Below are positions 1-6,960 of a stretch of 9,522 nucleotides of DNA, piece after piece. The position numbers and the translations under genes are program-made. Numbering within the stretch: position 1 is the stretch's first letter; each line of letters opens with the position of its first letter. The notes beneath the pieces were generated by a model that saw only the letters and a program-made list of their open reading frames with translations, was not told the DNA's origin and ran no database searches. This DNA is from an uncultured Pirellula sp. (lineage in GTDB: Bacteria; Planctomycetota; Planctomycetia; Pirellulales; Pirellulaceae), in contig CAITIF010000118.1 in the NCBI GenBank assembly GCA_903892365.1, forward strand, positions 1-9,522, in the 5' to 3' direction.

Positions 1-1979
1 GAGCTTGAAGCAGGTGCAGGGGCCGAAGCGGTTTGCATCTGCGGTGCGATTGGACTGTACTTTGCGAAGGTGGCTGCATCCACTTCCGTGATCTCTGGCT
101 CTTCTGCTGTATAGTTGGGGCGTATCTGCGCGATGGCAGTTGCTTGCTGGATGGCGTATTCTGCATCGACATGAGCGCCAAGCCGACGATGCAGTTCCGC
201 CATGTTGTTCCAAGCACTCGCGGTTGGTCTGTGCTGCAAAGATACCATCAAGGCCCTTTGCGCTTCATCCATACGGTCTAAGTTGATCAAGACATAACCA
301 AGCTGGCTTGCTGCTTCGCTTTGCGAAGGGGAGATCTGGATAGCAGCTTGGTAGCAAGCGACCGATTGGCTTCGAAGCCTGAAGGATTTTTCCGGATCAA
401 GTTCCGCTTCCTTCTCTAACGTTTTTCCAAATGCGTAAAGCAACTCGGCAGCCCATCGATGCCCATCCGCGGCCAAAACAAACTGATAACGAGCATACGT
501 TCGGTAGTGCTGAGAGGCGATCTCCGAGGAGACTCCGTCCAACACCCTGCCCTTCAAAGCTTCCGTGGAATGGGACCCGACCAGCGAACTGATCGAGTCG
601 AAGGTTCCACCACCGACAAGATTTTGGAAGTCAGCGTCCTCACGTAAAGCGATGAATGCCTTTTCAAGGGCCGGTCCACTGTGCAAAACGCGACGGTGAG
701 CGTCCATGGCGTTACAAAGCCGTCGCAGACCTGTGGTCGCCTCGCTTCGAGCGCTCATGATCGCGTTCCGTTTCAACAACGCATCACATCGTTCAAGATG
801 CCCCTTGAGCTCCTGTTCTATCGCACCCCAACCCGTTGGAACTTCGAGCGATTCGGGAGCTCGGGATGCAGGATAAGGTGGACTCGATAGCAGTTCATAA
901 CTGACGCGTTGAGCCAAAGACGCTCGAAGCACGCTCGTCTCGTCCCGCACATCCGCCTGCGGCGACGTGGTGTTCGCATTCGATGTTGTGTTCGTGGTCA
1001 CTGCCGAGTCGGACAAATCCTTTCGCGTTTCCGCTCTTGCTGAGGACGTCGTGGCCGACACCATTTGTGCAGGAGCTGTTTCACGAACCTCCGACTGAAG
1101 GTCGCGGTCCGGCAGGCCCTGTATCCCCGATCGCATTGCAGCGCTGGCTTGCCCTTGCGCATGGGTTTGCTTGGAATTCGATGGCAACGGGTCGTCCAAG
1201 ATTATGCCGCCCACATCGCCACCAAGCCCGTCAGGTTGTCCTCGGACGGGCGCGTTCTGGGTCAACGCGTTGCGATGTGGGCTGCCATTCCATCGGGATT
1301 CCTCCGTAGAAGCATCCAAACCAGGTAATTCGGCAGGAAATTCAAGGGGTGCAGCAACCGTAGCCACCGAAGGGGACGCGGCAGATGCTGCTAAGTCAGG
1401 ATTTTTGTTTTTGAATAACGAGGCGCGATTGCTGATTCGCAGACCTTTCGTACCCTGCTTGTCGGCATTCATTTTCGAAGAGATCACTGGCCCCATCAAC
1501 GTCACCGGGGCGGGACGATCAGCGTTCGATTGTGGACCAAGCTCGAGCGGGACATTCGTCGAAGGTTCTGCTGGTGAACTATGACGGTAGTCTTGGCCTG
1601 GTTGGCGTACCGGTCGTTGCGGTTCCAATGCCTGCAATTCTCGATTCAAGTTCGACGGGCCATTTTCACGTGCGGACCACGGGGAAGCAGGGATCTCGCC
1701 CCCACCAAAACGCGCATCGCGTGCCGTGTCTGCTGGACGCTGAGGTATTTGATACTGTGGTATTTGATATTGTGGTGTTTGATACTGAGTCTGCTGATAG
1801 GGAGTCGGCTGGTATTGGGCAAACATTGCCCCTTGGTAGGACACGACTCCGAAGGCAATAACCAGGGCGACGCCGCGACGCAATGAAACCTTGTTGCTAA
1901 TACGTGAAGTCACATGGGAATGGAATTGCGCGAGATGACTGCGTTGAGTTCTTGTTCTGCTTTGATGGTTTGCAGGCAT
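1..1979 (-). CDS. Exported TPR-repeat protein, C-terminus beyond left edge
   Basis: A continuous minus-strand frame runs from an ATG at 1979 to the window edge with no stop, giving 659 complete codons; the C-terminus is outside. The start has a GGAG six bases upstream. Residues about 31-54 look like a signal peptide: basic SLRRG, hydrophobic VALVIAFGVV, then AMFA before QYQ, with likely cleavage near 54. The n-region is unusually long (about 35 residues), so a later start such as the in-frame GTG at codon 23 is possible. After it come a Q/Y/P-rich stretch with three perfect-length pentapeptide repeats (65-79) and a long Ser/Pro/Ala/Thr-rich, probably disordered region to about residue 370. 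A helical part follows, with about three TPR-like units near residues 495-615 (for example the segment SEAASQLGYVLINLDRMDEA). TPRs normally mediate protein-protein contacts, so a scaffold or envelope-assembly role outside the cytoplasm is inferred. The specific function is not recognised. It is divergent from pfp. Confidence 0.82.
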   Translation of the reverse strand, partial: MPANHQSRTRTQRSHLAQFHSHVTSRISNKVSLRRGVALVIAFGVVSYQGAMFAQYQPTPYQQTQYQTPQYQIPQYQIPQRPADTARDARFGGGEIPASPWSARENGPSNLNRELQALEPQRPVRQPGQDYRHSSPAEPSTNVPLELGPQSNADRPAPVTLMGPVISSKMNADKQGTKGLRISNRASLFKNKNPDLAASAASPSVATVAAPLEFPAELPGLDASTEESRWNGSPHRNALTQNAPVRGQPDGLGGDVGGIILDDPLPSNSKQTHAQGQASAAMRSGIQGLPDRDLQSEVRETAPAQMVSATTSSARAETRKDLSDSAVTTNTTSNANTTSPQADVRDETSVLRASLAQRVSYELLSSPPYPASRAPESLEVPTGWGAIEQELKGHLERCDALLKRNAIMSARSEATTGLRRLCNAMDAHRRVLHSGPALEKAFIALREDADFQNLVGGGTFDSISSLVGSHSTEALKGRVLDGVSSEIASQHYRTYARYQFVLAADGHRWAAELLYAFGKTLEKEAELDPEKSFRLRSQSVACYQAAIQISPSQSEAASQLGYVLINLDRMDEAQRALMVSLQHRPTASAWNNMAELHRRLGAHVDAEYAIQQATAIAQIRPNYTAEEPEITEVDAATFAKYSPIAPQMQTASAPAPASS
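1743..1787 (-). repeat. Three 15-bp tandem repeats inside the TPR protein gene
   Basis: Three adjacent 15-base units on the minus strand encode QYQTP, QYQIP and QYQIP (residues 65-79), just after the predicted signal peptide cleavage site. The units differ at only a few bases. The flanking residues are also Q/Y/P-rich (QYQPTPYQQT before the repeats), suggesting an older, degraded extension of the same repeat. Because the unit is a multiple of three, changes in copy number would lengthen or shorten the protein without a frameshift. Confidence 0.85.
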
Positions 1980-2167
1980 TTACGGCTCCAAGCGAATTGA
2001 GAACTGCGAACACCTCTGAATGATGCACTCGCAATAGTCCTACATTCGGTACTTCCAGTATCCTCGGATCAACCATCATCCCCCGCAAACACGGCGCCTG
2101 CGGAATAGGGGACGGATAAACCGAAAATCGTGCAATCTCCCCGTAAATTACCTGTTTTGACAGACGG

Positions 2168-2196
2168 TTGGACAATCCGAACCAGGCGGCTACAAT
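2168..2196 (+). promoter_or_regulatory. Candidate sigma70-type promoter for pfp
   Basis: TTGGAC at 2168-2173 and TACAAT at 2191-2196 are separated by exactly 17 bases. The predicted transcript would start near 2203, giving a leader of about 50 nt before the ATG at 2252. A TTGACA lies slightly upstream (2157-2162) but has no matching -10 at the right distance. This is a sequence match only; planctomycete promoter consensus may differ. Confidence 0.5.
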
Positions 2197-2251
2197 CTGC
2201 CGCACTGACTGAGTTTTTCGCCCCTTTTTGATCCACCAAGAGTGTAGTTCC

Positions 2252-3520
2252 ATGACCGCAATTAAGCGTGTGGCAGTTTTGTTTGCAGGCGGCCCCGCCC
2301 CTGCCGCAAATAGTGTTATTTCTTCCGCTGCTTTTACTTTGCTCAATGCTGGCGTTGAAGTGATCGGAATCAAGCATGGGTACTCCAACTTGATCGACTA
2401 CCATGCCGATTCTCCGCTGGTCGAAGGCAAGCATTACTTCCGGATTACTCAGGATCGGCTTGAGTTCTCGCGAACGGAACCGGGAATCATGATCGGTACT
2501 GCAAGATCCAATCCTGGCAAAGCGGTATCTAGCCCAGCTCACCTGACCGATCCCGAGCGTTCCGCGCCGCTTGGCCGAGTCTACAAAGCATTAAGATCAC
2601 TAGGTATCGACGCCCTCGTTAGTATTGGTGGTGATGACACCCTGAAGACCGCGAACAAAATGAAGCTCTACCAAGATACGCTTCCACCCGACCAAGTTCG
2701 AATGCCCGTCATTCACTTGCCGAAAACCATCGACAACGACTACTCCGGCATCGACTTTACCTTTGGATATTTCAGCGCTGCCGAAACGCTTGCCGGCGAA
2801 ATCCGAAATTTGAATCGGGACGCAGCTGCTGGCCAAGCATACTTCTTGTGTGAAGCGATGGGACGATCCGCTGGATGGCTAGCATACGGCGCTTCGATCG
2901 CTGGCGATGCCTGCATGGTATTGAGTGTCGAGGATATCGTTGGACCATTGAAGAATGTAGAAACGGTCAAGCAACCTGATGGCACGGAAAAATCTCGAAC
3001 CGTCATGAATCTGGACGCGGTCGTCAACAAAATGGTCGCTATGATGTTGGCTCGCGAAAAAGCCGGTCGCAATTACGGTGTGATCGTCATCGCCGAAGGT
3101 CTGGCTGAATACCTGCCGGCTTCGTACCTTGACGGAATCAGTCGTGATGACCACGGCCACATCGCTATCTCCAGCATCGCGATTGGAAAAGCGTTTGCAA
3201 CCATGTTGGCAGATGCTTACAAGGCTAAGACCGGAAAGAACCGCAAAATCAACGGAATACAACTTGGCTACGAATCGCGATGCTGTGTTCCAACCGCGTT
3301 CGACGTGATGCTTGGCTCGCAAATTGGGGTTGGTGCCTACCGTGCTCTCATAGAAGAGAAACTCAACGGCGTCATGGTGTCGGTCGGTGGGCAATTCAAC
3401 GTGTCGTTTGTTCCGTTTGAGGAGCTCGTCGATCCAGTCACGTTGGTTACGAAGGTCCGATTTATTGAAACCAGCAGCGACTTCCATCGCATGGCTCGTT
3501 TGCTAGAAATGCCGACCTAA
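2252..3520 (+). CDS. pfp: Pyrophosphate--fructose 6-phosphate 1-phosphotransferase
   Basis: This cytoplasmic enzyme interconverts fructose 6-phosphate and fructose 1,6-bisphosphate using pyrophosphate, a reversible step of glycolysis and gluconeogenesis. The 422-residue product has the phosphofructokinase motifs in order: GGPAPAAN near 13-20 (phosphate-binding loop), IGGDD at 125-129, PKTIDND at 157-163 (catalytic Asp in TIDND), MGRSAG at 203-208, AEG with Glu282, and GYESR at 339-343. Two positions point to PPi rather than ATP: the second Asp of GGDD, where ATP enzymes have Gly, and Lys in PKTID, where ATP enzymes usually have Gly. The ATG at 2252 was chosen because the family's N-terminal strand (IKRVAVLFAGG) starts right after it. 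An in-frame TTG at 2228 would add only eight unlikely residues. Upstream AAGAG is a weak ribosome site. The loop reads PAPAAN, whereas the usual form has Gly after the second Pro. It stands alone, with a candidate promoter upstream and hairpin repeats downstream. Confidence 0.93.
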   Translation: MTAIKRVAVLFAGGPAPAANSVISSAAFTLLNAGVEVIGIKHGYSNLIDYHADSPLVEGKHYFRITQDRLEFSRTEPGIMIGTARSNPGKAVSSPAHLTDPERSAPLGRVYKALRSLGIDALVSIGGDDTLKTANKMKLYQDTLPPDQVRMPVIHLPKTIDNDYSGIDFTFGYFSAAETLAGEIRNLNRDAAAGQAYFLCEAMGRSAGWLAYGASIAGDACMVLSVEDIVGPLKNVETVKQPDGTEKSRTVMNLDAVVNKMVAMMLAREKAGRNYGVIVIAEGLAEYLPASYLDGISRDDHGHIAISSIAIGKAFATMLADAYKAKTGKNRKINGIQLGYESRCCVPTAFDVMLGSQIGVGAYRALIEEKLNGVMVSVGGQFNVSFVPFEELVDPVTLVTKVRFIETSSDFHRMARLLEMPT

Positions 3521-3594
3521 GCAGATTGTTACGACTAGACCGAACTAATCAGCTGCTGGGATGCTTGCTGACTGGCTGTGATTTCGTCCCAATT

Positions 3595-3658
3595 TGAACC
3601 GCGGGCGCTAGCCGCGACCACGTATCTAGCGCAATTCAACTCAACGCGGCTAGCGCCC
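3595..3658. repeat. Intergenic inverted repeat, copy 1
   Basis: A perfect 14-bp inverted repeat: GGGCGCTAGCCGCG at 3603-3616 and its reverse complement at 3645-3658, around a 28-nt loop. On the left side the copy continues outward (TGAACCGC at 3595-3602) as in copy 2, but the matching right extension is lost. A very stable, GC-rich hairpin is expected in RNA or single-stranded DNA. It resembles REP-type extragenic palindromes in size and position, but lacks the T-run of an intrinsic terminator. Confidence 0.88.
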
Positions 3659-3681
3659 AATGGCACACACTTTGTTCGAAA

Positions 3682-3753
3682 TGAGCCGCAGGCGGTAGCC
3701 GCGACAACCGTATTTGACAGGGAAACCGTAACGCGGCTAGCGCCCGCGGCTCA
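3682..3753. repeat. Intergenic inverted repeat, copy 2
   Basis: Arms of 22 bases (3682-3703 and 3732-3753) pair at 20 positions around a 28-nt loop, the same loop length as copy 1. The core (TAGCCGCG against CGCGGCTA) and the outer TGAGCCGC are intact, and the two mismatches lie in the left arm. It begins 87 bases after copy 1. The shared arms, loop length and partly similar loops (both contain CGTAT) show that the two are copies of one element, not independent hairpins. Confidence 0.88.
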
Positions 3754-3837
3754 GTCAAGCGAAAAGCTAGCTGCCGATTAACCGAATGAACCTCGCGCAC
3801 GTGCGTATTTACCACGTTCTATCGCAAGAATGCCATC

Positions 3838-3867
3838 TTGACCCGCACGGAGAAAATCCTCTATCAC
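3838..3867 (+). promoter_or_regulatory. Weak candidate promoter for the glycosyltransferase pair
   Basis: TTGACC at 3838-3843 and TATCAC at 3862-3867 are 18 bases apart. The -35 is a good match and the -10 only fair. It would give a leader of about 45 nt before the start at 3920. It lies downstream of the hairpin repeats, as expected if the glycosyltransferase genes are transcribed separately from pfp. Confidence 0.3.
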
Positions 3868-3919
3868 CGCAGGTTGTCGTTTTCTCGCTCAACCCAATGA
3901 TTCCTTCGAGGTATCAGCC

Positions 3920-4969
3920 ATGCTGTTATCGATCGTGTTACCCGTGTACAACGAACAAGAGGTGCTGCCCGCACTTTTTGCTGCGTTACCACCTGTCCTG
4001 GAAAGAATCGGCTGCTCTTACGAACTTATCTTTATTGATGATGGTAGCCGTGATAGCACGCGATCGATCCTGAACGAGCATGCCGCGAAAGACGACCGAA
4101 TCAAAGTGCTAGCGTTTAGCCGGAATTTCGGGCAACAAGCCGCGATCACTGCTGGACTCGATTTTGCAAACGGCGACGCGGTGGTGGTCATGGATGCCGA
4201 CTTGCAAGATCCGCCCGAGTTGCTGGAAACCATGGTTGAGCAGTTTAAAAAGGGATTCGACGTCGTATCGACGCAGCGAATTTCACGCGAAGGTGAAAGC
4301 ATTTTCAAAAAGGCCACTGCAAACGCTTTTTATTCCTTCATGAAGAAAGCGGTGGACGAGCGATTGCCAGCCCAGTGCGGCGACTTTCGTCTTTTTAGCC
4401 GAGGTGCAGTGCAAGCGATTCGAAAGTTTCGTGAACAGCATCGCTTCATGCGAGGGCTGGTGGCTTGGCTGGGACTGCGCGAGACGATTGTCCGTTTTCA
4501 TCGTCCAGCACGGGCGGCTGGCGAAACCAAGTATCCACCTTGGAAGCTTGTGAAGCTAGCGTGGACGGCTATCTCTTCGTTCTCTGCCATGCCGTTACGG
4601 ATTTGCCTTTCCGCAGGGATTATGCTCACGTCCTTCGGCCTTGCTTACTCCGTCTATGCTATTTACGCGGCTATATTCATCAAGTCCACGACTCCAGGTT
4701 GGAGCTCGTTGGTGTGCTTCCAGTTGCTATTCAATGGCGCTACGCTGACGGCCGTTGGATTGGTTGGCGACTACGTAGGTCGCATTTATGATGAAGCCAA
4801 ACAACGACCTTTGTACGTGCTTGGCGACTCGGTCAACGTGGACTCGTCCGGCTGCGCTCACCGCGTCGTATGGATCAATCCCCCCGATGCGACCGAAGCA
4901 GAGGCTCCGCATGTATTCCGGTTCGAAGAAGCAAAAGCGAACCCCGCGCGCTACCGAAAGTCTGCATAG
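3920..4969 (+). CDS. Membrane-anchored family 2 glycosyltransferase (polyprenyl-phosphate sugar synthase type)
   Basis: Likely transfers a sugar from a nucleotide donor to a polyprenyl (undecaprenyl) phosphate carrier at the inner face of the membrane. The 349-residue protein has a GT-A domain at about 1-220: LSIVLPVYNE at the N-terminus, DDGS at 40-43, SRNFGQQAA near 67-75, the metal/donor-binding DADLQDPPE at 92-100, GDFRLFSR near 154-161 and HRFMRGL at 174-180. Two membrane segments follow (about 228-252 and 264-286), then a short cytoplasmic tail starting GDYVGRIYDEAKQRP, typical of the GtrB/CsbB/ArnC group. A GAGG eight bases before the ATG supports the start. The next gene, an ArnT-like transferase, begins 9 nt after the stop, so the two are probably co-transcribed and act in sequence. 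The sugar cannot be read from sequence. The tail beyond about residue 300 is longer than in many relatives. Confidence 0.9.
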   Translation: MLLSIVLPVYNEQEVLPALFAALPPVLERIGCSYELIFIDDGSRDSTRSILNEHAAKDDRIKVLAFSRNFGQQAAITAGLDFANGDAVVVMDADLQDPPELLETMVEQFKKGFDVVSTQRISREGESIFKKATANAFYSFMKKAVDERLPAQCGDFRLFSRGAVQAIRKFREQHRFMRGLVAWLGLRETIVRFHRPARAAGETKYPPWKLVKLAWTAISSFSAMPLRICLSAGIMLTSFGLAYSVYAIYAAIFIKSTTPGWSSLVCFQLLFNGATLTAVGLVGDYVGRIYDEAKQRPLYVLGDSVNVDSSGCAHRVVWINPPDATEAEAPHVFRFEEAKANPARYRKSA

Positions 4970-4978
4970 CACGGAACT

Positions 4979-6775
4979 ATGATGAAAAGTGAGCGTTGGC
5001 ACTGGCTTTTACTGATATTGGTTGGCATTAGTTTGTTTTCGGTTCGGCTCGGGAACACGCATTTGTGGGACCAGGACGAAGGCTATTATGCTGCCGCTGC
5101 GTCGGAGATGTACGCCAAGAATGATTGGGTAGTACCCTCCTTCAACGGAGAGCTGTTCGCTCATAAACCGCCCATGATGTTTTGGGGGATGATGCTGGGC
5201 TTCTCTGGATTCGGAGTGTCGGAACTGGGGGCTCGATTCGTCTCCAGCTTGTTCGGAATTGGCACGATTCTTCTGACATATCAATTAGCGAGGCGTCTGT
5301 TCGATTCGCTCACTGGACTGATGTCAGGCCTTGCTATCGGATCCTGCATTATGTTTACCATGGTTGCAAGGTCCGCGACAGCCGACGCTCACTTGACGTT
5401 CTTTGTATTGCTGTCGCTATCCATTTGGATGAATGGCTACTTGAGTGCAATCGGTTTGAATCGCGACGCGAAGCTTCGTTCAATTCCATGGTTTGTTTGG
5501 CTTGCGACCTATGGCGTGATGGGATTAGGCGTGCTTACCAAAGGGCCGATTGGCTTCCTTTTTCCTATGGCAGTTATTGGTCTGTTCTTGCTGAATGAAC
5601 AAGAACGTTCCCCGACGGTCTCAAAATCAGCGGGGGCGAGGCTGTGGCGAACTATCGAGCCTTACATGCCAATCTCGTTTTTTCAAACTCTTTGGCGAAT
5701 GCGTCCCGTCACCGCAATTGTGTGCATTCTGGCTGTAGCAGGGCCCTGGTACTGGTGGGTACAAATGCGAACCGACGGAGCGTTTCTGCGGGAGTTTATT
5801 GGGATCCATCACATGGGCCGATTTTCCGGTGCCATGGACAATCACAGTGGACCGATCTATTACTACGTTGTCGCATGTTTGTTTGGAATGTATCCCTGGT
5901 CGGCGTTCGCCATTCCAACGCTCATTCAAGTCTTTCGCGAATGTATATCCCCAATCCGATCGTTCGCCATGCGATTTGTTGTATGCTGGGCTGCGGTGTA
6001 TTTGGTTATTTTCTCGCTGGCCGGGACGAAGCTGCCGAATTATGTTCTCCCTGCGTATCCCGCTCTTGCCATTTTCTGCGGTCGATTCTTTGCCGTTTGG
6101 ATGACCGATATTCGGCACGTCAATCCAAAGTGGCTTCATCTTGGTTGGGCCTTGATGATCTTCCTTGGTTTTGCCATCGTACTTGGTTTTCCCGCATTGA
6201 GCTTCGTCGTCTCGGAAGGGCAAACGATTCTCGATCGACTTGAGCTCGATTCCAGTTCGCAACACCGTATGGCTTGGTTCGCCATAGCTGGAGCTCCCTT
6301 GTGCTTGTTTGGTGCGCTCGGCTGGCTTACGTTCATACAAAGCAAATGGAAACTCTCCGGCGGTGCGTTCACTTTGGGAGCCATTTCCTTGATCGCATTG
6401 CTAACTCAATTTGTAGCTCCTCAAGTTGACCGTTGGCAAGGAGCACAGCGGATGGCCGAAAGTTTCGGGCAAGAGAATCGAAAGAAGGGCTTTGTCTCCG
6501 TCCCATCCAAGAAAGACACCACGATTGTTGTGCTGGGTCAATTCAGACCCTCGTTGGTTTTTTACTTCGGCCAAGTGGTCCACTTTAGTAGCTCGAACGA
6601 AGACGCGATCGAAAAGTCCAAAAGCAGTCCAGAGTCCATGTTGATCACGACCGAAGAACATCTTCAAGAATTGCAGGACCAACTACCTCGACACTCGCAA
6701 GTGATCGAAAGAATTGGTAGCCTTCCAGGTCAGGACAAGCTTCTTGTCGTAGGGCCAGAAACGATTCGACGCTAA
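4979..6775 (+). CDS. ArnT/PMT-like polytopic glycosyltransferase (GT39/GT83 type)
   Basis: Likely moves a sugar from a polyprenyl-phosphate carrier to an acceptor (lipid, polysaccharide or protein) on the outer side of the cytoplasmic membrane. The 598-residue protein opens with a membrane segment (about 9-25), then LWDQDEGYY at 29-37, the first-loop acidic motif expected to hold the catalytic residues (Asp33/Glu34 or Asp31). HKPPMMFW at 62-69 is the usual second signature of ArnT/PMT_2 proteins. About 12-13 hydrophobic helices can be counted up to near residue 480, followed by a soluble C-terminal domain of roughly 118 residues, as in ArnT. Length is slightly above ArnT (about 550). Two adjacent ATGs (4979 and 4982) are both possible starts, with only a weak GGA ribosome site. 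It follows the GT2 gene by 9 nt, and no other biosynthetic gene is next to it, so sugar and acceptor remain unknown. Confidence 0.88.
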   Translation: MMKSERWHWLLLILVGISLFSVRLGNTHLWDQDEGYYAAAASEMYAKNDWVVPSFNGELFAHKPPMMFWGMMLGFSGFGVSELGARFVSSLFGIGTILLTYQLARRLFDSLTGLMSGLAIGSCIMFTMVARSATADAHLTFFVLLSLSIWMNGYLSAIGLNRDAKLRSIPWFVWLATYGVMGLGVLTKGPIGFLFPMAVIGLFLLNEQERSPTVSKSAGARLWRTIEPYMPISFFQTLWRMRPVTAIVCILAVAGPWYWWVQMRTDGAFLREFIGIHHMGRFSGAMDNHSGPIYYYVVACLFGMYPWSAFAIPTLIQVFRECISPIRSFAMRFVVCWAAVYLVIFSLAGTKLPNYVLPAYPALAIFCGRFFAVWMTDIRHVNPKWLHLGWALMIFLGFAIVLGFPALSFVVSEGQTILDRLELDSSSQHRMAWFAIAGAPLCLFGALGWLTFIQSKWKLSGGAFTLGAISLIALLTQFVAPQVDRWQGAQRMAESFGQENRKKGFVSVPSKKDTTIVVLGQFRPSLVFYFGQVVHFSSSNEDAIEKSKSSPESMLITTEEHLQELQDQLPRHSQVIERIGSLPGQDKLLVVGPETIRR

Positions 6776-6858
6776 GATAGCATCCGTGGCCTGACGTGAG
6801 GCTGAAAGATACCAGTCTTATCCGTGGGGGACGCAAAGCGGTGCTCGATTGAGCGAGC

Positions 6859-6885
6859 GTCTTTAGACTTTAAACTCGAGTTTAA
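6859..6885. repeat. Two small palindromes abutting the hexanucleotide tract
   Basis: GTCTTTAGAC (6859-6868) is a perfect 10-bp palindrome. It is followed one base later by the perfect 16-bp palindrome TTAAACTCGAGTTTAA (6870-6885), whose right end overlaps the first TTTAAG repeat unit. The right half of the larger palindrome may therefore be the seed, or an end, of the repeat array. They sit 84 bases after the stop of the ArnT-like gene. They have no loop or T-run that would make a strong terminator. Confidence 0.75.
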
Positions 6886-6928
6886 GTTTAAGTTTAAGTT
6901 TAAGTTTAAGTTTAAGTTTAAGTTTAAG
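6881..6928. repeat. Hexanucleotide microsatellite, TTTAAG x 8
   Basis: Eight perfect, uninterrupted TTTAAG units (48 bases) lie in the gap between the converging ArnT-like and nadD genes. The absence of point differences between units suggests recent expansion or active homogenisation. The tract is AT-rich and easily melted. It is joined without any spacer to a second, different hexanucleotide array. Confidence 0.97.
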
Positions 6929-6960
6929 ATTGGGATTGGGATTGGGATTGGGATTGGGGG
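6929..6960 (+). repeat. Hexanucleotide microsatellite, ATTGGG x 5, G-quadruplex candidate
   Basis: Five perfect ATTGGG units (6929-6958) plus two further G. The plus strand thus has five G-runs of at least three, separated by three-base ATT loops. This satisfies the usual G3-N1-7 quadruplex pattern and resembles telomere-like repeats in form only. The complementary strand is C-rich. Located in the 3' region of the ArnT-like transcript, it could form an RNA or DNA quadruplex; that is inference. Confidence 0.95.

Larger units (their letters stand above)
3521..3919. other. 399-base non-coding gap between pfp and the glycosyltransferase gene
   Basis: No convincing gene was found here. The gap holds two related inverted repeats (3595-3658 and 3682-3753) and a weak promoter match (3838-3867). 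Short open frames crossing it (3578-3781 and 3786-4073) have no ribosome site or recognisable protein. One is made largely of repeat DNA and the other runs into the glycosyltransferase gene in the wrong frame. No classical hairpin-plus-T-run terminator for pfp was seen in the first 70 bases. Confidence 0.7.

Noticed and set aside
33..1886. A series of plus-strand open frames opposite the TPR protein gene
   Set aside because: They are short, mutually overlapping and without ribosome sites. The minus strand has one uninterrupted frame over the entire stretch with coherent protein features.
1897..2542. Two overlapping minus-strand open frames (1897-2388 and 2069-2542) across the TPR gene start and pfp start
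   Set aside because: They overlap pfp antisense and each other, show no recognisable protein, and the gap already fits a promoter region between divergent genes.
3578..3781. Small plus-strand open frame of 67 codons
   Set aside because: It consists mostly of the two inverted repeat copies and has no ribosome site or independent protein character.
5627..6340. Long minus-strand open frame of 237 codons antisense to the ArnT-like gene
   Set aside because: The composition is rich in Lys, Arg, Pro and Asn with no domain, as expected for the shadow of a hydrophobic membrane protein gene.
6790..6803. Possible terminator hairpin after the ArnT-like gene (GCCT and AGGC around six bases)
   Set aside because: The stem is only four base pairs and no T-run follows.
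6929..6960. Telomere-like repeat suggesting a linear replicon end
   Set aside because: It is a short internal array flanked by normal genes on both sides; the resemblance is only in the G-run form.
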